From Sphingomonadales bacterium (GTDB taxonomy: Bacteria > Pseudomonadota > Alphaproteobacteria > Sphingomonadales > Sphingomonadaceae): DNA of 31,417 nucleotides. Where the stretch lies: NCBI GenBank assembly GCA_027489295.1, contig JAIYAA010000012.1, forward strand, positions 1 through 31,417. The letters run 5' to 3'. Below the pieces are notes generated by a model, which worked only from the letters and a program-made list of their open reading frames with translations, was not told the DNA's origin and ran no database searches. The translations under genes and the position numbers were made by a program. Below are positions 1-9,093 of this stretch, piece after piece (positions within the stretch are counted from its first letter, which is position 1; each line of letters starts with the position of its first letter).

Positions 1-2
1 CG

Positions 3-236
3 CGCGGCTTCGGCGAGGGGGCGACGGCGGAAAAGATGATCGCCTATGTCCGCGAGGTCGAGCAGGGCGGCGGCTGGGCGGTGTTCCTGTTCCACGGCGT
101 CGGCGGCGATTATCTGACGGTGCCCGATCCCGAGCACCGCAAGCTGCTCGACTGGCTGGCGGCGCATCGCGGCGAGGTGTGGGTGACGACGCTGCAGGAT
201 GCGCTGGACTGGGCCAAGGCGCATCCGGGGAAGTAG
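3..236 (+). CDS. Polysaccharide deacetylase-like protein, C-terminal fragment
   Basis: The reading frame is open from the window edge (frame 3) to a TAG at 234-236, so only the last ~77 codons are present. The visible protein contains a GGWAVFLFHGVGGDYL segment followed by a helix-rich tail (HRKLLDWLAAHRGEVWVTTLQDALDW). This pattern of a hydrophobic strand, FHGVG, then a 'VWVTTLQDAL' end is what I recall from the C-terminus of NodB-fold polysaccharide deacetylases, which remove N- or O-acetyl groups from extracellular glycans. The metal-binding motifs would lie upstream and cannot be seen, so the family call rests on the tail alone. The next gene is convergent. Confidence 0.5.
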   Translation, partial: RGFGEGATAEKMIAYVREVEQGGGWAVFLFHGVGGDYLTVPDPEHRKLLDWLAAHRGEVWVTTLQDALDWAKAHPGK

Positions 237-237
237 C

Positions 238-864
238 GAAGGCGGAGCGGCCTCGCACAGTGCGAGACTGCTCCGACCGATCCTCGATCAGGTGTGCGAC
301 GCGCAATCGTGTCCGGCGCAGCGCCGCGCCCGCCAGTGCGGACCCGGCGAGCAACATGAGCCAGGTTCCGGCCTCCGGAATCGCACTCGTGCCGGTCGTT
401 TCGACGACGGTAGCATTGGTGGATAGAAAGGCGCCAGCAACCGTGGCGAGGTTGAAGGACACGGAGGCGGAACCGACCGGATCGGCGTTGAACAGGATAT
501 AAAAGTCGTCCGTCCCGGGCAGGGCGCCATTCCCGCCGTTGATCGCCCCACCCACGCCCAGGCGCGGCGTGTTCGTGAAGGCGTTGGGCCCGAAATATCC
601 CGCGATCGGTGTTGCCGAGAACGCACCGGCATTGATCTGACCGTCCGTGACGATCCGCAAATAGTCCGGCGCGCCGTAGAAGCCGTTCTTGCTGGGGTCG
701 TAGGTCAGCGTCATGTCGGCGACGAGAGATTTGAACGGGGCCGGCTTGCCCGCGAACTGCAGGAACGTCGTCGCCGTAACCGTGAAGCTGCGCGTCACCG
801 TCGCGGCATTGGCCGAGCCGATCGTCAAGACGGCCAGGATCGCCGCACCCACCAGTTGCTTCAT
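238..864 (-). CDS. PEP-CTERM-type secreted protein, stop codon missing (possible frameshift)
   Basis: ATG at 864-862 is preceded by a GAGGGG Shine-Dalgarno. Residues 1-20 (MKQLVGAAILAVLTIGSANA) form a signal peptide. The following ~165 residues are a beta-rich, Gly/Asn/Thr-rich secreted domain. The C-terminus has a PEP-CTERM sorting tail: Pro-Glu-Ala (in place of PEP), then GTW, a hydrophobic segment (LMLLAGSALAGAAL) and Arg-Arg. Such tails are processed by an exosortase/archaeosortase system in bacteria that make exopolysaccharide. The oddity is that translation does not stop after the Arg cluster: the frame stays open through 288 codons to the window edge, antisense to the neighbouring gene. 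A TGA at 290-288 lies one frame off exactly where a normal tail would end, so a single-base frameshift near 290-310 is likely. The end given here (238) is arbitrary, just short of the neighbour. Confidence 0.6.
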
Positions 865-903
865 GTCATCCCCTCATTTTCGGCTCATGAACCGTAGCGA
901 GGG

Positions 904-920
904 ATTGATGCGACATCAAT
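904..920. promoter_or_regulatory. Perfect 17-bp palindrome upstream of the PEP-CTERM gene
   Basis: ATTGATGcgaCATCAAT has two perfect 7-bp arms around a 3-bp spacer, 39 bp upstream of the start at 864. Read on the minus strand, the TTGATG of one arm could act as a -35 element with TACGGT 17 bp downstream as a weak -10, so a protein bound here would cover the promoter. It is also about 70 bp downstream of the lptG stop, but the short AT-rich stem with no U-tract makes a terminator less likely than an operator. Confidence 0.4.
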
Positions 921-988
921 GACTTGAACCCACCACCCATCAGACGCGCGGCGGAGCCGTGACCGTCGGCCGAAAGAGCCTGCTCCGG

Positions 989-2086
989 CTATTCCTCCGT
1001 GCGCAGCAGCACCGCTTCACCGATCATCAGGAACAGCAGGAACGGCGCCCAGGCGGCGAGGAAGGGCGGGTAGGCGCCGAGATTGCCCATCGCCAGCGCG
1101 AAATTGTCCGCGACGAAATAGAGGAAGCCCAACGCCATCCCGATCACCACGCGGACGAACAGCTTGCCCGATCGCGCCAGGCCGAACGCCGAGACGGCCC
1201 CCAGCAGCGGCATCAGGAACGCCGATAGCGGGCCGGACAGCTTGTGCCACAGCGAGCCCTCCAGCGCCTTGGTCGGGCGGCCCGCGGCCTTGAGCTCGCC
1301 GATTGCGACGCGCAGCTCGCCGAACGAGCTCGAATCCGGATCGACATGGGCGAGGGTGAACTGGTCGGGCCGCACACCCTGGCCGATCACCGTGTCGCCC
1401 ACCGGCGACAGCGTGCCGCTGGCGACGTCGAATCGCTTGGCGCCGTCAACCTTCCAGCCATTGCCCGAGCGCGCGCCGTGCTTGGCGGTAAGGATCGAGG
1501 TCAGCGAGCCCTTGGCGCGTTCGTAGACGGTGACGTCGTATAGCTGGGCGGCCTCGCCCTTGCCCTTGATCTGCTGGACGTTGATCAGGTTGCCGCCCGC
1601 CTGCACCCACACGTTCGCGCGGTCGCCGCGATCGATCGGCAGGGGGGCGAACTCCACCTTCTTCCACTGCTCGAGCGTCGATGTTGCGCGGGTCACGATC
1701 CGGTCGTTGAACACGAAGGAAAGGCCGGCGACGATCAGGCCCGAAAGCATGAGCGGGGCCAGCACCTGGTGCGCGGACAGCCCGCCGGACTTGAGCGCGA
1801 TGATCTCGCTGTTCTGGTTGAGCTGGGCGAGCGTGAAGATCGCGCCGCCGAGCACCGAATAGGGCAGGAAGGTCGCGACGATCTGCGGCACGCGCAGCGT
1901 CACGTAGCGCAGGATCTCGGCATTGCCGTTGCCGGGATGGGCGAGGATCGCCGCGCTTTCGGTCAGCAGGTCGAGCGAGGTCAGCACCAGCACCAGCGCG
2001 CCGAGCAGCGCGAAGGTGCGGAACACGAACAGCCGCGCCATGTAGAGTGACATGGTGGGCGAGGGGAACAGCGCGCTGAAGCTCAT
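989..2086 (-). CDS. lptG: LPS export ABC transporter permease LptG
   Basis: This 365-residue protein is an inner-membrane permease of the LptB2FG complex, which extracts lipopolysaccharide from the inner membrane and pushes it along the LptC-LptA bridge. Family signs are an N-terminal membrane block (ARLFVFRTFALLGALVLVLTS), the conserved loop region near residues 70-115 (LGGAIFTLAQLNQNSEIIALKSGGLS, the coupling helix that contacts LptB), a periplasmic beta-jellyroll of about residues 135-265, and three C-terminal membrane helices. The length matches the family. I place the start at 2086, where ATG overlaps the lptF stop as ATGA, rather than at longer upstream starts that would run into lptF. 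It is translationally coupled to lptF. lptB, lptC and lptA are not in the window. Confidence 0.93.
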   Translation of the reverse strand: MSFSALFPSPTMSLYMARLFVFRTFALLGALVLVLTSLDLLTESAAILAHPGNGNAEILRYVTLRVPQIVATFLPYSVLGGAIFTLAQLNQNSEIIALKSGGLSAHQVLAPLMLSGLIVAGLSFVFNDRIVTRATSTLEQWKKVEFAPLPIDRGDRANVWVQAGGNLINVQQIKGKGEAAQLYDVTVYERAKGSLTSILTAKHGARSGNGWKVDGAKRFDVASGTLSPVGDTVIGQGVRPDQFTLAHVDPDSSSFGELRVAIGELKAAGRPTKALEGSLWHKLSGPLSAFLMPLLGAVSAFGLARSGKLFVRVVIGMALGFLYFVADNFALAMGNLGAYPPFLAAWAPFLLFLMIGEAVLLRTEE

Positions 2087-3294
2087 CGTGCCGCCTCCGC
2101 CTTGCGGCGCCGTCGCTTGGCACCGGGCAGCAGGCGACCGATCAGCTTGCCGATCTTGGCGAAGACGCGTTCCAGCGCGCCGATCGGCTGGCCGCCGGGC
2201 ACATAGGCCACCGTGTAATACATCCAGACCGTCAGCCCCGCGAAGATCGAGAAGGGTACCCATAGCGCGATGATCGGGTCGACCAGCCCCAGGCTGCCCA
2301 CCCCCTGCGCATATTCGTTCACCTTGTGATAGGTGACGATCATCAGGATCGACAGGAAAACGCCCAGCATCGAGGTGGAGCGCTTGGGCGGAATGCCCAG
2401 CGCCGCCGCCAGCATCGGCAGCAGGAACATCGTGGTCACTTCCGCCATGCGATAGTGGAAGGCCGATCGGCTGGTCTCGCGATCGATCTCGTTGGCCGAG
2501 CGGTTGCGGCCGATCACTGCCAGCTCGGGCAGGGTGCGCTCGATATTGCTGTCGCCGCGCTTGCGGAACTGCTCGTATTTGGGAAGCGGGATCGGCAGGT
2601 TGTGGCTGGTGAAGGTCAGCACCCGCGGCACCGGCGAGCTTTTGTCGTAATGGACGAGCGTGCCGTTGGAGAGGCGGAAGATGATCGTGTCCGGATCGTC
2701 CGAGCGGAGGAACTGCCCCTTCTGCGCGGTGACTGCCAGCGGGGTGCCGTCCTTGTTGGTCATCTCCACGAAGATGCCGCGCAGGTCGCGGCCCTCGTCC
2801 TGGCTCGATTCGATGCGCAGCGTCATCTTCGAGCCGAAGCTGGTGAATTCACCGACCTTGATCGAGGCGCCGAGCGCGCCCGAGCGCAGTTCGAAGCGGA
2901 GCTGCTCGTAATTGTAGCGCGACGTCGGCTGGACGAAGCCGACGATGGCGAAGTTCACTGCGGCGAGCACGATCGCGTACATATAGGGCACGCGCAGCAG
3001 CCGGGTGTAGCTGATGCCGACGGCACGCAGCACGTCGAGCTCCGACGTGGTCGCCAGCCGGCGGAAGGCGAGCAGCACGCCCAGCATCAGGCCGATCGGA
3101 ATGCCGAGGCCGAGATATTCCGGCAGCAGGTTGGCGAGCATGCGCCACACCACGCTCACCGGACCGCCTTCGGTCGCGACGAACTCGAACAACCGCAGCA
3201 TGCGATCGAGCACGAGCAGCATCGCGGAGATGATCAGGGTGGAGATCAGCGGCACCGCGATCAGCCGCGCCATGTAGCGATCGATCGAATTCAT
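2083..3294 (-). CDS. lptF: LPS export ABC transporter permease LptF
   Basis: This 403-residue protein is the partner permease of LptG in the LPS-extracting transporter. It begins MNSIDRYMARLIAVPLIS, has two early membrane helices, the coupling-helix region LLAFRRLATTSELDVLRAVGIS (about residues 70-92), a periplasmic beta domain (about 120-275, with strands such as GTLVHYDKSS), three C-terminal membrane helices, and a very basic tail (KRRRRK). It is first in a two-gene operon, its stop overlapping the lptG start by four bases. The 189-bp gap to divergent obg must hold its promoter. A much longer frame continues upstream (to 5091) but is antisense to obg and lacks family similarity, so the start at 3294 is chosen. 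Confidence 0.93.
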   Translation of the reverse strand: MNSIDRYMARLIAVPLISTLIISAMLLVLDRMLRLFEFVATEGGPVSVVWRMLANLLPEYLGLGIPIGLMLGVLLAFRRLATTSELDVLRAVGISYTRLLRVPYMYAIVLAAVNFAIVGFVQPTSRYNYEQLRFELRSGALGASIKVGEFTSFGSKMTLRIESSQDEGRDLRGIFVEMTNKDGTPLAVTAQKGQFLRSDDPDTIIFRLSNGTLVHYDKSSPVPRVLTFTSHNLPIPLPKYEQFRKRGDSNIERTLPELAVIGRNRSANEIDRETSRSAFHYRMAEVTTMFLLPMLAAALGIPPKRSTSMLGVFLSILMIVTYHKVNEYAQGVGSLGLVDPIIALWVPFSIFAGLTVWMYYTVAYVPGGQPIGALERVFAKIGKLIGRLLPGAKRRRRKAEAAR

Positions 3295-3384
3295 GCTGTT
3301 CGCTGAACGTCCTTCGAGAGTGACCTTTTCGCCCATGGAACGGAAAACGGGCCGAAATGATCCGGTCGCGTATAGCCGTGCTGA

Positions 3385-4539
<1,155 letters not shown>

Positions 4540-4590
4540 CGCATTTCTAGGGCATCGCTGCGCGTCTGAATTCTTTCGGGAGGGGCGCGG

Positions 4591-5331
4591 ATGGGTGCTT
4601 TCGGCTGGTTGCGTGGGCTTTTTGGCAGGAAGCCGCAGGCAGTTGGCGCGCCCGAGCCGCATCGAATCGCGAGCATCGCCGAACGTTCGGCTGATGCGCG
4701 CGGGCGGTTCTGGTCGGCGCTGGGGCCGTCGAGCGATCGCATCCTTTCGTCCGCCCCGGCCGGCTCGCTCTGGCCGGGCGGGCACGAGGCCTATCGGCTG
4801 ATCCATCGCGGCAACGCGATCCTGCTCGCGACCGACGGCCTCTCCGACCCGTTCGATGCGGGCGCGACGGCCAACGGCTTCGAGATCGAACTGTTCGTCG
4901 AGGGCCCCGGCGAGGGCGCACCGGCACAGGTGGCCGGTGACGGCTGGATGCTGGAGGTGCTGCGGCGGGTCGCAGCGATCGTGGCCGAGGAGCAGGGCAT
5001 CCTCCGCCCGCTGGAGCGCCATGGGCCGATCCCGCTCGAACTGACCAACGTCTCCACCTCGGCGGCGATCGCGGCGCGGCTTCCCGCCCATTTCCTCACC
5101 GCCGACGACGTGCTGGGGGTGATGATCGGCGGCCCCGCCCCGGATTTCGCGACGCGGATCGAGGACATGCCGCTGTCGCCGGTGCGGGTGGTACCGGTGG
5201 TGCTGCTGACCGCCGCCGAGCTAGGCGAAATCCGCGCCGGCGACAGTGACACGCGCGACGGGGTACTGGCCGGGCTCGAGGCGACGGGAATCGGCCATTG
5301 CAGCGACCTGCAGCGCGAATCGATCGTGTGA
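4591..5331 (+). CDS. Suppressor-of-fused (SUFU)-like domain protein
   Basis: This 246-residue cytoplasmic protein has a good Shine-Dalgarno (GGGAGGGG) before the ATG. I recognise it, with moderate confidence, as a bacterial SUFU-domain protein from the pattern of RLIHRGNAILLATDGLSDPF (about residues 70-90), GFEIELFVE (about 95-105), a helix EVLRRVAAIVAEEQ, and the late segment VRVVPVVLLTAAELGEI. The SUFU fold in animals binds Gli transcription factors. In bacteria the domain appears alone or in polymorphic-toxin immunity loci, and its role is not established to my knowledge. Here it sits inside a housekeeping run, 51 bp after obg and 42 bp before the chosen proB start, with no toxin gene nearby, so an immunity role is not supported by context. 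Confidence 0.6.
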   Translation: MGAFGWLRGLFGRKPQAVGAPEPHRIASIAERSADARGRFWSALGPSSDRILSSAPAGSLWPGGHEAYRLIHRGNAILLATDGLSDPFDAGATANGFEIELFVEGPGEGAPAQVAGDGWMLEVLRRVAAIVAEEQGILRPLERHGPIPLELTNVSTSAAIAARLPAHFLTADDVLGVMIGGPAPDFATRIEDMPLSPVRVVPVVLLTAAELGEIRAGDSDTRDGVLAGLEATGIGHCSDLQRESIV

Positions 5332-5373
5332 TCCGATTGGCATATGGGGAACAGCATCGCTAAGAGCGCCGCC

Positions 5374-6519
5374 ATGTCCGCGCCCGCACGCTCTGCCGAC
5401 GCCATCGGTTTCGCCCCCTCGACCTGCAGCCGGCTGGTCGTGAAGGTCGGCTCCTCGCTGCTCGTCGATCCCGAGGGGCAGATCCGCCGCGACTGGCTGG
5501 CGGCGCTGGCCTCCGATCTCGGCACCCGGGCGCGCGAGGGGCAGCAGCTGGTCATCGTGTCCTCGGGCGCGATCGCGCTCGGCGCGCGGCGACTCAAGCT
5601 GCCAAAGGGCGGCCGGGCGAGCCTGGAGGATGCGCAGGCAGCCGCCGCCACCGGCCAGATCGCGCTGTCCAGCATCTGGGCCGAGCTGCTCCACGATCAG
5701 GGCATGACCGCCGCGCAGATCCTGGTGACGCTCGACGATCTCGAGGATCGGCGCCGCTACCTCAACGTCTCGGCGACGCTCGACCGGCTGCTGCGGCTGG
5801 GTGTGGTGCCGGTGATCAACGAGAACGACTCGGTCGCTACGGAAGAAATCCGCTTCGGTGACAACGACCGGCTCGCCGCGCGGGTGGCGAGCGCCGCCAA
5901 TGCCGATGGCGTGGTGCTGCTGTCCGACGTCGACGGGCTCTACACCGCCAACCCGAACACCCATCCCGACGCCCAGCTGATCGAGCGGGTCGACATCATC
6001 GACGAGCGGATCGAGGCGATGGCCGATCGCGGATCGGCCTCGGGCATGGGGTCGGGCGGCATGGTCTCCAAGATCGAAGCGGCACGGATCGCGACCAGCG
6101 CCGGTGCGCACCTCGCCATCGCCGACGGCCGGGTGGAGCATCCGCTCGCCCGGTTGGCGGCGACGCGGCGCGGCACGCTGTTCCTGGGGCAGAAGGGCGC
6201 CGCGGCGCGCAAGGCCTGGCTGCGCGGCGGGCTGACCGCCAAGGGGGCGATCCATATCGACGAAGGCGCCGCGCAGGCGCTGAAGGAAGGCCGCAGCCTG
6301 CTCTCGGCCGGGGCGACCCGGGTCGAGGGGCGGTTCGCGCGCGGCGACCTCGTCGTCGTCGTCGGGCCGGACGGCAAGCATCTCGCGCGCGGTCTGGCGG
6401 AATATGGCCATGTCGATGCCTCGCGGATCGTAGGGCGGAGGAGCGAGGATCTGGTAGAGATATTGGGCTACGCGCCCCGCGCCGCGCTGGTCCACCGCAG
6501 CCACATGGCGCTGCTGTGA
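5374..6519 (+). CDS. proB: Glutamate 5-kinase with PUA domain
   Basis: This is the first enzyme of proline synthesis: it phosphorylates L-glutamate to gamma-glutamyl phosphate using ATP. The amino-acid-kinase domain has the VVKVGSSLL start, the IVSSGAIALGARRL loop, VVPVINENDSVA (glutamate binding), FGDNDRLAARVA, and LSDVDGLYTANP. A GMGSGGMVSKIEAA segment supplies the phosphate-binding region. The C-terminal ~75 residues form a PUA domain. ATG at 5374 is preferred (AAGAG seven bases upstream, giving 381 residues). ATG at 5344 in the same frame is possible but lacks a ribosome-binding site. The stop overlaps the next start as GTGA, so the epimerase that follows is translationally coupled. proA is not adjacent. 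Confidence 0.93.
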   Translation: MSAPARSADAIGFAPSTCSRLVVKVGSSLLVDPEGQIRRDWLAALASDLGTRAREGQQLVIVSSGAIALGARRLKLPKGGRASLEDAQAAAATGQIALSSIWAELLHDQGMTAAQILVTLDDLEDRRRYLNVSATLDRLLRLGVVPVINENDSVATEEIRFGDNDRLAARVASAANADGVVLLSDVDGLYTANPNTHPDAQLIERVDIIDERIEAMADRGSASGMGSGGMVSKIEAARIATSAGAHLAIADGRVEHPLARLAATRRGTLFLGQKGAAARKAWLRGGLTAKGAIHIDEGAAQALKEGRSLLSAGATRVEGRFARGDLVVVVGPDGKHLARGLAEYGHVDASRIVGRRSEDLVEILGYAPRAALVHRSHMALL

Positions 6520-7421
6520 GCGTGTTCGCCATCACCGGCGGCACCGGCTTTGTCGGGTCGCGGCTGATCGACCTTGCGCTGGAGGGCGGGCATCAGGTGC
6601 GTGCGCTCACCCGCCGCGACCAGCCGCCGCGGACGGGCGTGACCTGGGTGCGCGGCGACCTCGATGCGACGGCAGCGCTGGCCGATTTGTGCGCGGGTGC
6701 CGATGCGGTGATCCACGTCGCAGGGGTGGTGAACGCTCCCGACCGTGAGGGCTTCGCGCACGGCAACATCACCGGCACCGCGAACATGCTTGCTGCGGCC
6801 AAGGGTGCGGGCGTGCGCCGCTTCGTGCACGTATCGTCGCTCGCCGGCCGCGAGCCGCAGCTGTCCGCCTATGGCTGGTCGAAGCGCGAGGCGGATACCC
6901 TGGTCAAGGCCTCGGGACTCGACTGGACGATCGTGCGTCCGCCGGCGATCTACGGCCCGGGCGATCTGGAGATGCTGGAGCTGTTCCGCGTCGCCCGCTT
7001 CGGGCTGGCGCTGCTGCCGCCCGGCGGCCGCATCTCTGTGATCGAGGTGAGCGACCTCGGCCGGCTGCTGCTCGCGCTTGCCGCCGCCGATGCCTTTCCC
7101 GGCACGATCGATCCCGATGACGGGCGGGCAGGGGGGTGGAGCCATCCCGAATTCGCCCGTGCCATCGGCCACGCCGTCGGCCGCCGCGTGCTCGCGCTGT
7201 CGCTGCCAAGGGCGGTGCTGATGGCGGGTGCGCACGTCGACCGGCTGCTCCGCGGCAAGCGGGCCAAGCTGACGCCCGACCGCGTCTCCTATTTCTGCCA
7301 CCCGGACTGGGTGGCGGACCCCGCCCACCGCGCGCCGACCAATCTGTGGGGCCCGCAGGTTGAGACCGATGCCGGGCTGGTGGAGACCGCGCACTGGTAT
7401 CGCGCCAAGGGGCTGCTCTGA
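6516..7421 (+). CDS. Extended SDR epimerase/reductase, probable ceramide-pathway ketoreductase
   Basis: This 301-residue NAD(P)-dependent short-chain dehydrogenase of the extended (NDUFA9-like) type has a Rossmann motif GGTGFVG at residues 8-14, active-site Ser near 107-108 and the Y119-x3-K123 pair (YGWSK). The tail carries a basic patch (LLRGKRAKLT). It starts with GTG at 6516, overlapping the proB stop. Three genes later lies serine palmitoyltransferase, with an ACP gene between. In Caulobacter crescentus an epimerase-like SDR near spt (CerR) reduces the 3-keto group after acylation to give dihydroceramide; this gene is a good candidate for the same step. That assignment is inferred from context and family, not from a residue-level comparison. 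Confidence 0.75.
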   Translation: MSVFAITGGTGFVGSRLIDLALEGGHQVRALTRRDQPPRTGVTWVRGDLDATAALADLCAGADAVIHVAGVVNAPDREGFAHGNITGTANMLAAAKGAGVRRFVHVSSLAGREPQLSAYGWSKREADTLVKASGLDWTIVRPPAIYGPGDLEMLELFRVARFGLALLPPGGRISVIEVSDLGRLLLALAAADAFPGTIDPDDGRAGGWSHPEFARAIGHAVGRRVLALSLPRAVLMAGAHVDRLLRGKRAKLTPDRVSYFCHPDWVADPAHRAPTNLWGPQVETDAGLVETAHWYRAKGLL

Positions 7422-7444
7422 GTCCGCAGCACGCTTAACCATTC

Positions 7445-7450
7445 TATAAT
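7445..7450 (+). promoter_or_regulatory. Consensus -10 box, leaderless promoter of the FkbH-like gene
   Basis: A perfect TATAAT ends six bases before the ATG at 7457, placing the expected transcription start at the A of the start codon. The 35-bp gap holds no spaced Shine-Dalgarno (a G-run directly abuts the ATG) and no recognisable -35. This suggests an internal promoter making a leaderless message for the HAD-ACP-spt part of the run, separately from proB. Confidence 0.55.
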
Positions 7451-7456
7451 GGGGGC

Positions 7457-9010
7457 ATGTGGACCGCCCCGATAAAGCTCATCCTCTGGGATCTCGACGA
7501 CACGCTGTGGCGTGGCACGCTCGCCGATGGCGACGCGGTGGCATTGTTCGAGCGCCGCGCGGAGATGGTTCGCGCGTTCAACGCGCGCGGGGTGGTCTCC
7601 TCGATCTGCTCGAAGAACGACTTCGGCGCGGCACGCGCGCAGTTGGAGGCGTTGGGGCTGTGGGATGAATTCGTTTTCCCGCACATCGCCTTCACCCCCA
7701 AGGCCGAAGCGATTCGCGGGATCATCGCCGATATGCAGCTGCGCGCGCCCAATGTGCTGTTCATCGACGACAATCCGCACAATCTGGCGGAAGTCCGCCA
7801 CGCGCTGCCCGAGATCCAGACGCTCGACGCGACCGCAGTCGATGCCGACGAACAGCTCGCCGGGCTGCTCGCGCTGCAGACCGGCACGCGCAGCCGCGTC
7901 GCCGAATACCGCATCCTGGAGGCAAAGAAGCGCGATCGCACCGCGGTGGCGGGCCAGTCCAACGAGGAATTCCTGCGCAGCTCAGGCCTGTGCGCCTGTG
8001 CGCCGTTCATCATGGACAATCTGGAGTTCGTGCCCCGCATCGCCGAGCTGATCAACCGCGCCAACCAGCTCAACTACACCCAGTCACGCGTCGACCCCAC
8101 TCAGCTCGAACTCGACATCATCAATGTCACTGCGCATGATAGCTGGTCAATCTTCGCCTGGGACAAATATGGCCGCTACGGCCTCGTCGGCTTCGTGATG
8201 TGGCACCGCGTCGAGCAGCGGATGGTGCATTTCACCTTCTCCTGCCGCGCGATGCACATGGGGCTGGAGGAATATGCGCTGGGCAAGATCCGCGCGATCT
8301 GGGCGGACGCCGATTTCAGCGCGCTTGCCGGTCGTTTCAGTCGCGTGCCGCCCGACTGGATCGAGGATCACGGCTTCGACGAGCCCGAGGTCCGCGCCGC
8401 GATCCGCGCCGAACTGCTTGCCGAACCGGCGATGGCACCGGCGATCCGCATCATGTTCGATTGCCAGTCGGGCGGCATCGCCCATTACAGCCGCTTCCGC
8501 CCGGCGATCGAGTTCGACAACAATCCCCGCCTGTTTGCCCTCCGGATGATGGATGACGGCAGCTACAAGGAGCAGCAGTTCCCGCCGTTCCTCGTCTATG
8601 GCGCGACGGTCGACTATCTCGACGTGCGCTGGCCGGACAAATGGCACCTGCTGGAGATCGGCCTCTACCAGAAATGCGCGCTGCGGCTGTCCATCCATGT
8701 GCTCGAGAACGATCACCGGATGCTGGTCGTCCTGCCGCCCGAGGACGCGCCGATCGAGAAATACCGGCTGGGGCTGAACCACTCGCCCGAGCGCGCGCGC
8801 ATCTTCAACGCCGTGTGGCGGCAGATGGCACGGGAAAATCCGGGGCGCATCTTCGTGCTGGAAGTCTCGGACCTGCTCGACAGCTATGACGAGATGGCCG
8901 ACGTCACCCATTTCCACCCCAGCCTGCTCCAGAAGATCGCCGGGCAGACCGATCTGTGGGTTTCCCAGCTGCTGAGCGGCGCGAGCGAGGATCAGGCCGC
9001 CGCCGCCTGA
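7457..9010 (+). CDS. HAD-IIIC phosphatase / FkbH-like three-part protein
   Basis: This 517-residue protein is in a sphingolipid cluster. Residues 1-145 are a HAD domain with the DxD nucleophile motif (WDLDDT, D12/D14), CSKND (51-55) and IDDNP (103-107), as in FkbH enzymes that load a glyceryl group from 1,3-bisphosphoglycerate onto an acyl carrier protein. Residues 180-300 resemble the GNAT-like part of FkbH (RIAELINRANQLNYT at 194-208). Residues 350-517 are additional and unassigned; an early IMFDCQSGG and a late DVTHFHPSLL hint at an SGNH-hydrolase-like fold, but this is weak. The ACP gene follows after 83 bp, so the carrier could be its substrate. The function in sphingolipid metabolism is unproven; it may modify the acyl or head group, or serve a different pathway. 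Confidence 0.75.
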   Translation: MWTAPIKLILWDLDDTLWRGTLADGDAVALFERRAEMVRAFNARGVVSSICSKNDFGAARAQLEALGLWDEFVFPHIAFTPKAEAIRGIIADMQLRAPNVLFIDDNPHNLAEVRHALPEIQTLDATAVDADEQLAGLLALQTGTRSRVAEYRILEAKKRDRTAVAGQSNEEFLRSSGLCACAPFIMDNLEFVPRIAELINRANQLNYTQSRVDPTQLELDIINVTAHDSWSIFAWDKYGRYGLVGFVMWHRVEQRMVHFTFSCRAMHMGLEEYALGKIRAIWADADFSALAGRFSRVPPDWIEDHGFDEPEVRAAIRAELLAEPAMAPAIRIMFDCQSGGIAHYSRFRPAIEFDNNPRLFALRMMDDGSYKEQQFPPFLVYGATVDYLDVRWPDKWHLLEIGLYQKCALRLSIHVLENDHRMLVVLPPEDAPIEKYRLGLNHSPERARIFNAVWRQMARENPGRIFVLEVSDLLDSYDEMADVTHFHPSLLQKIAGQTDLWVSQLLSGASEDQAAAA

Positions 9011-9093
9011 CCTTTGGGGCACTGCCCCGCCACGGGCCCGGTTTCGCCGCATTCGCTTGGCACCTGCGACCGATCAATCTAAGGACCGGCCGC

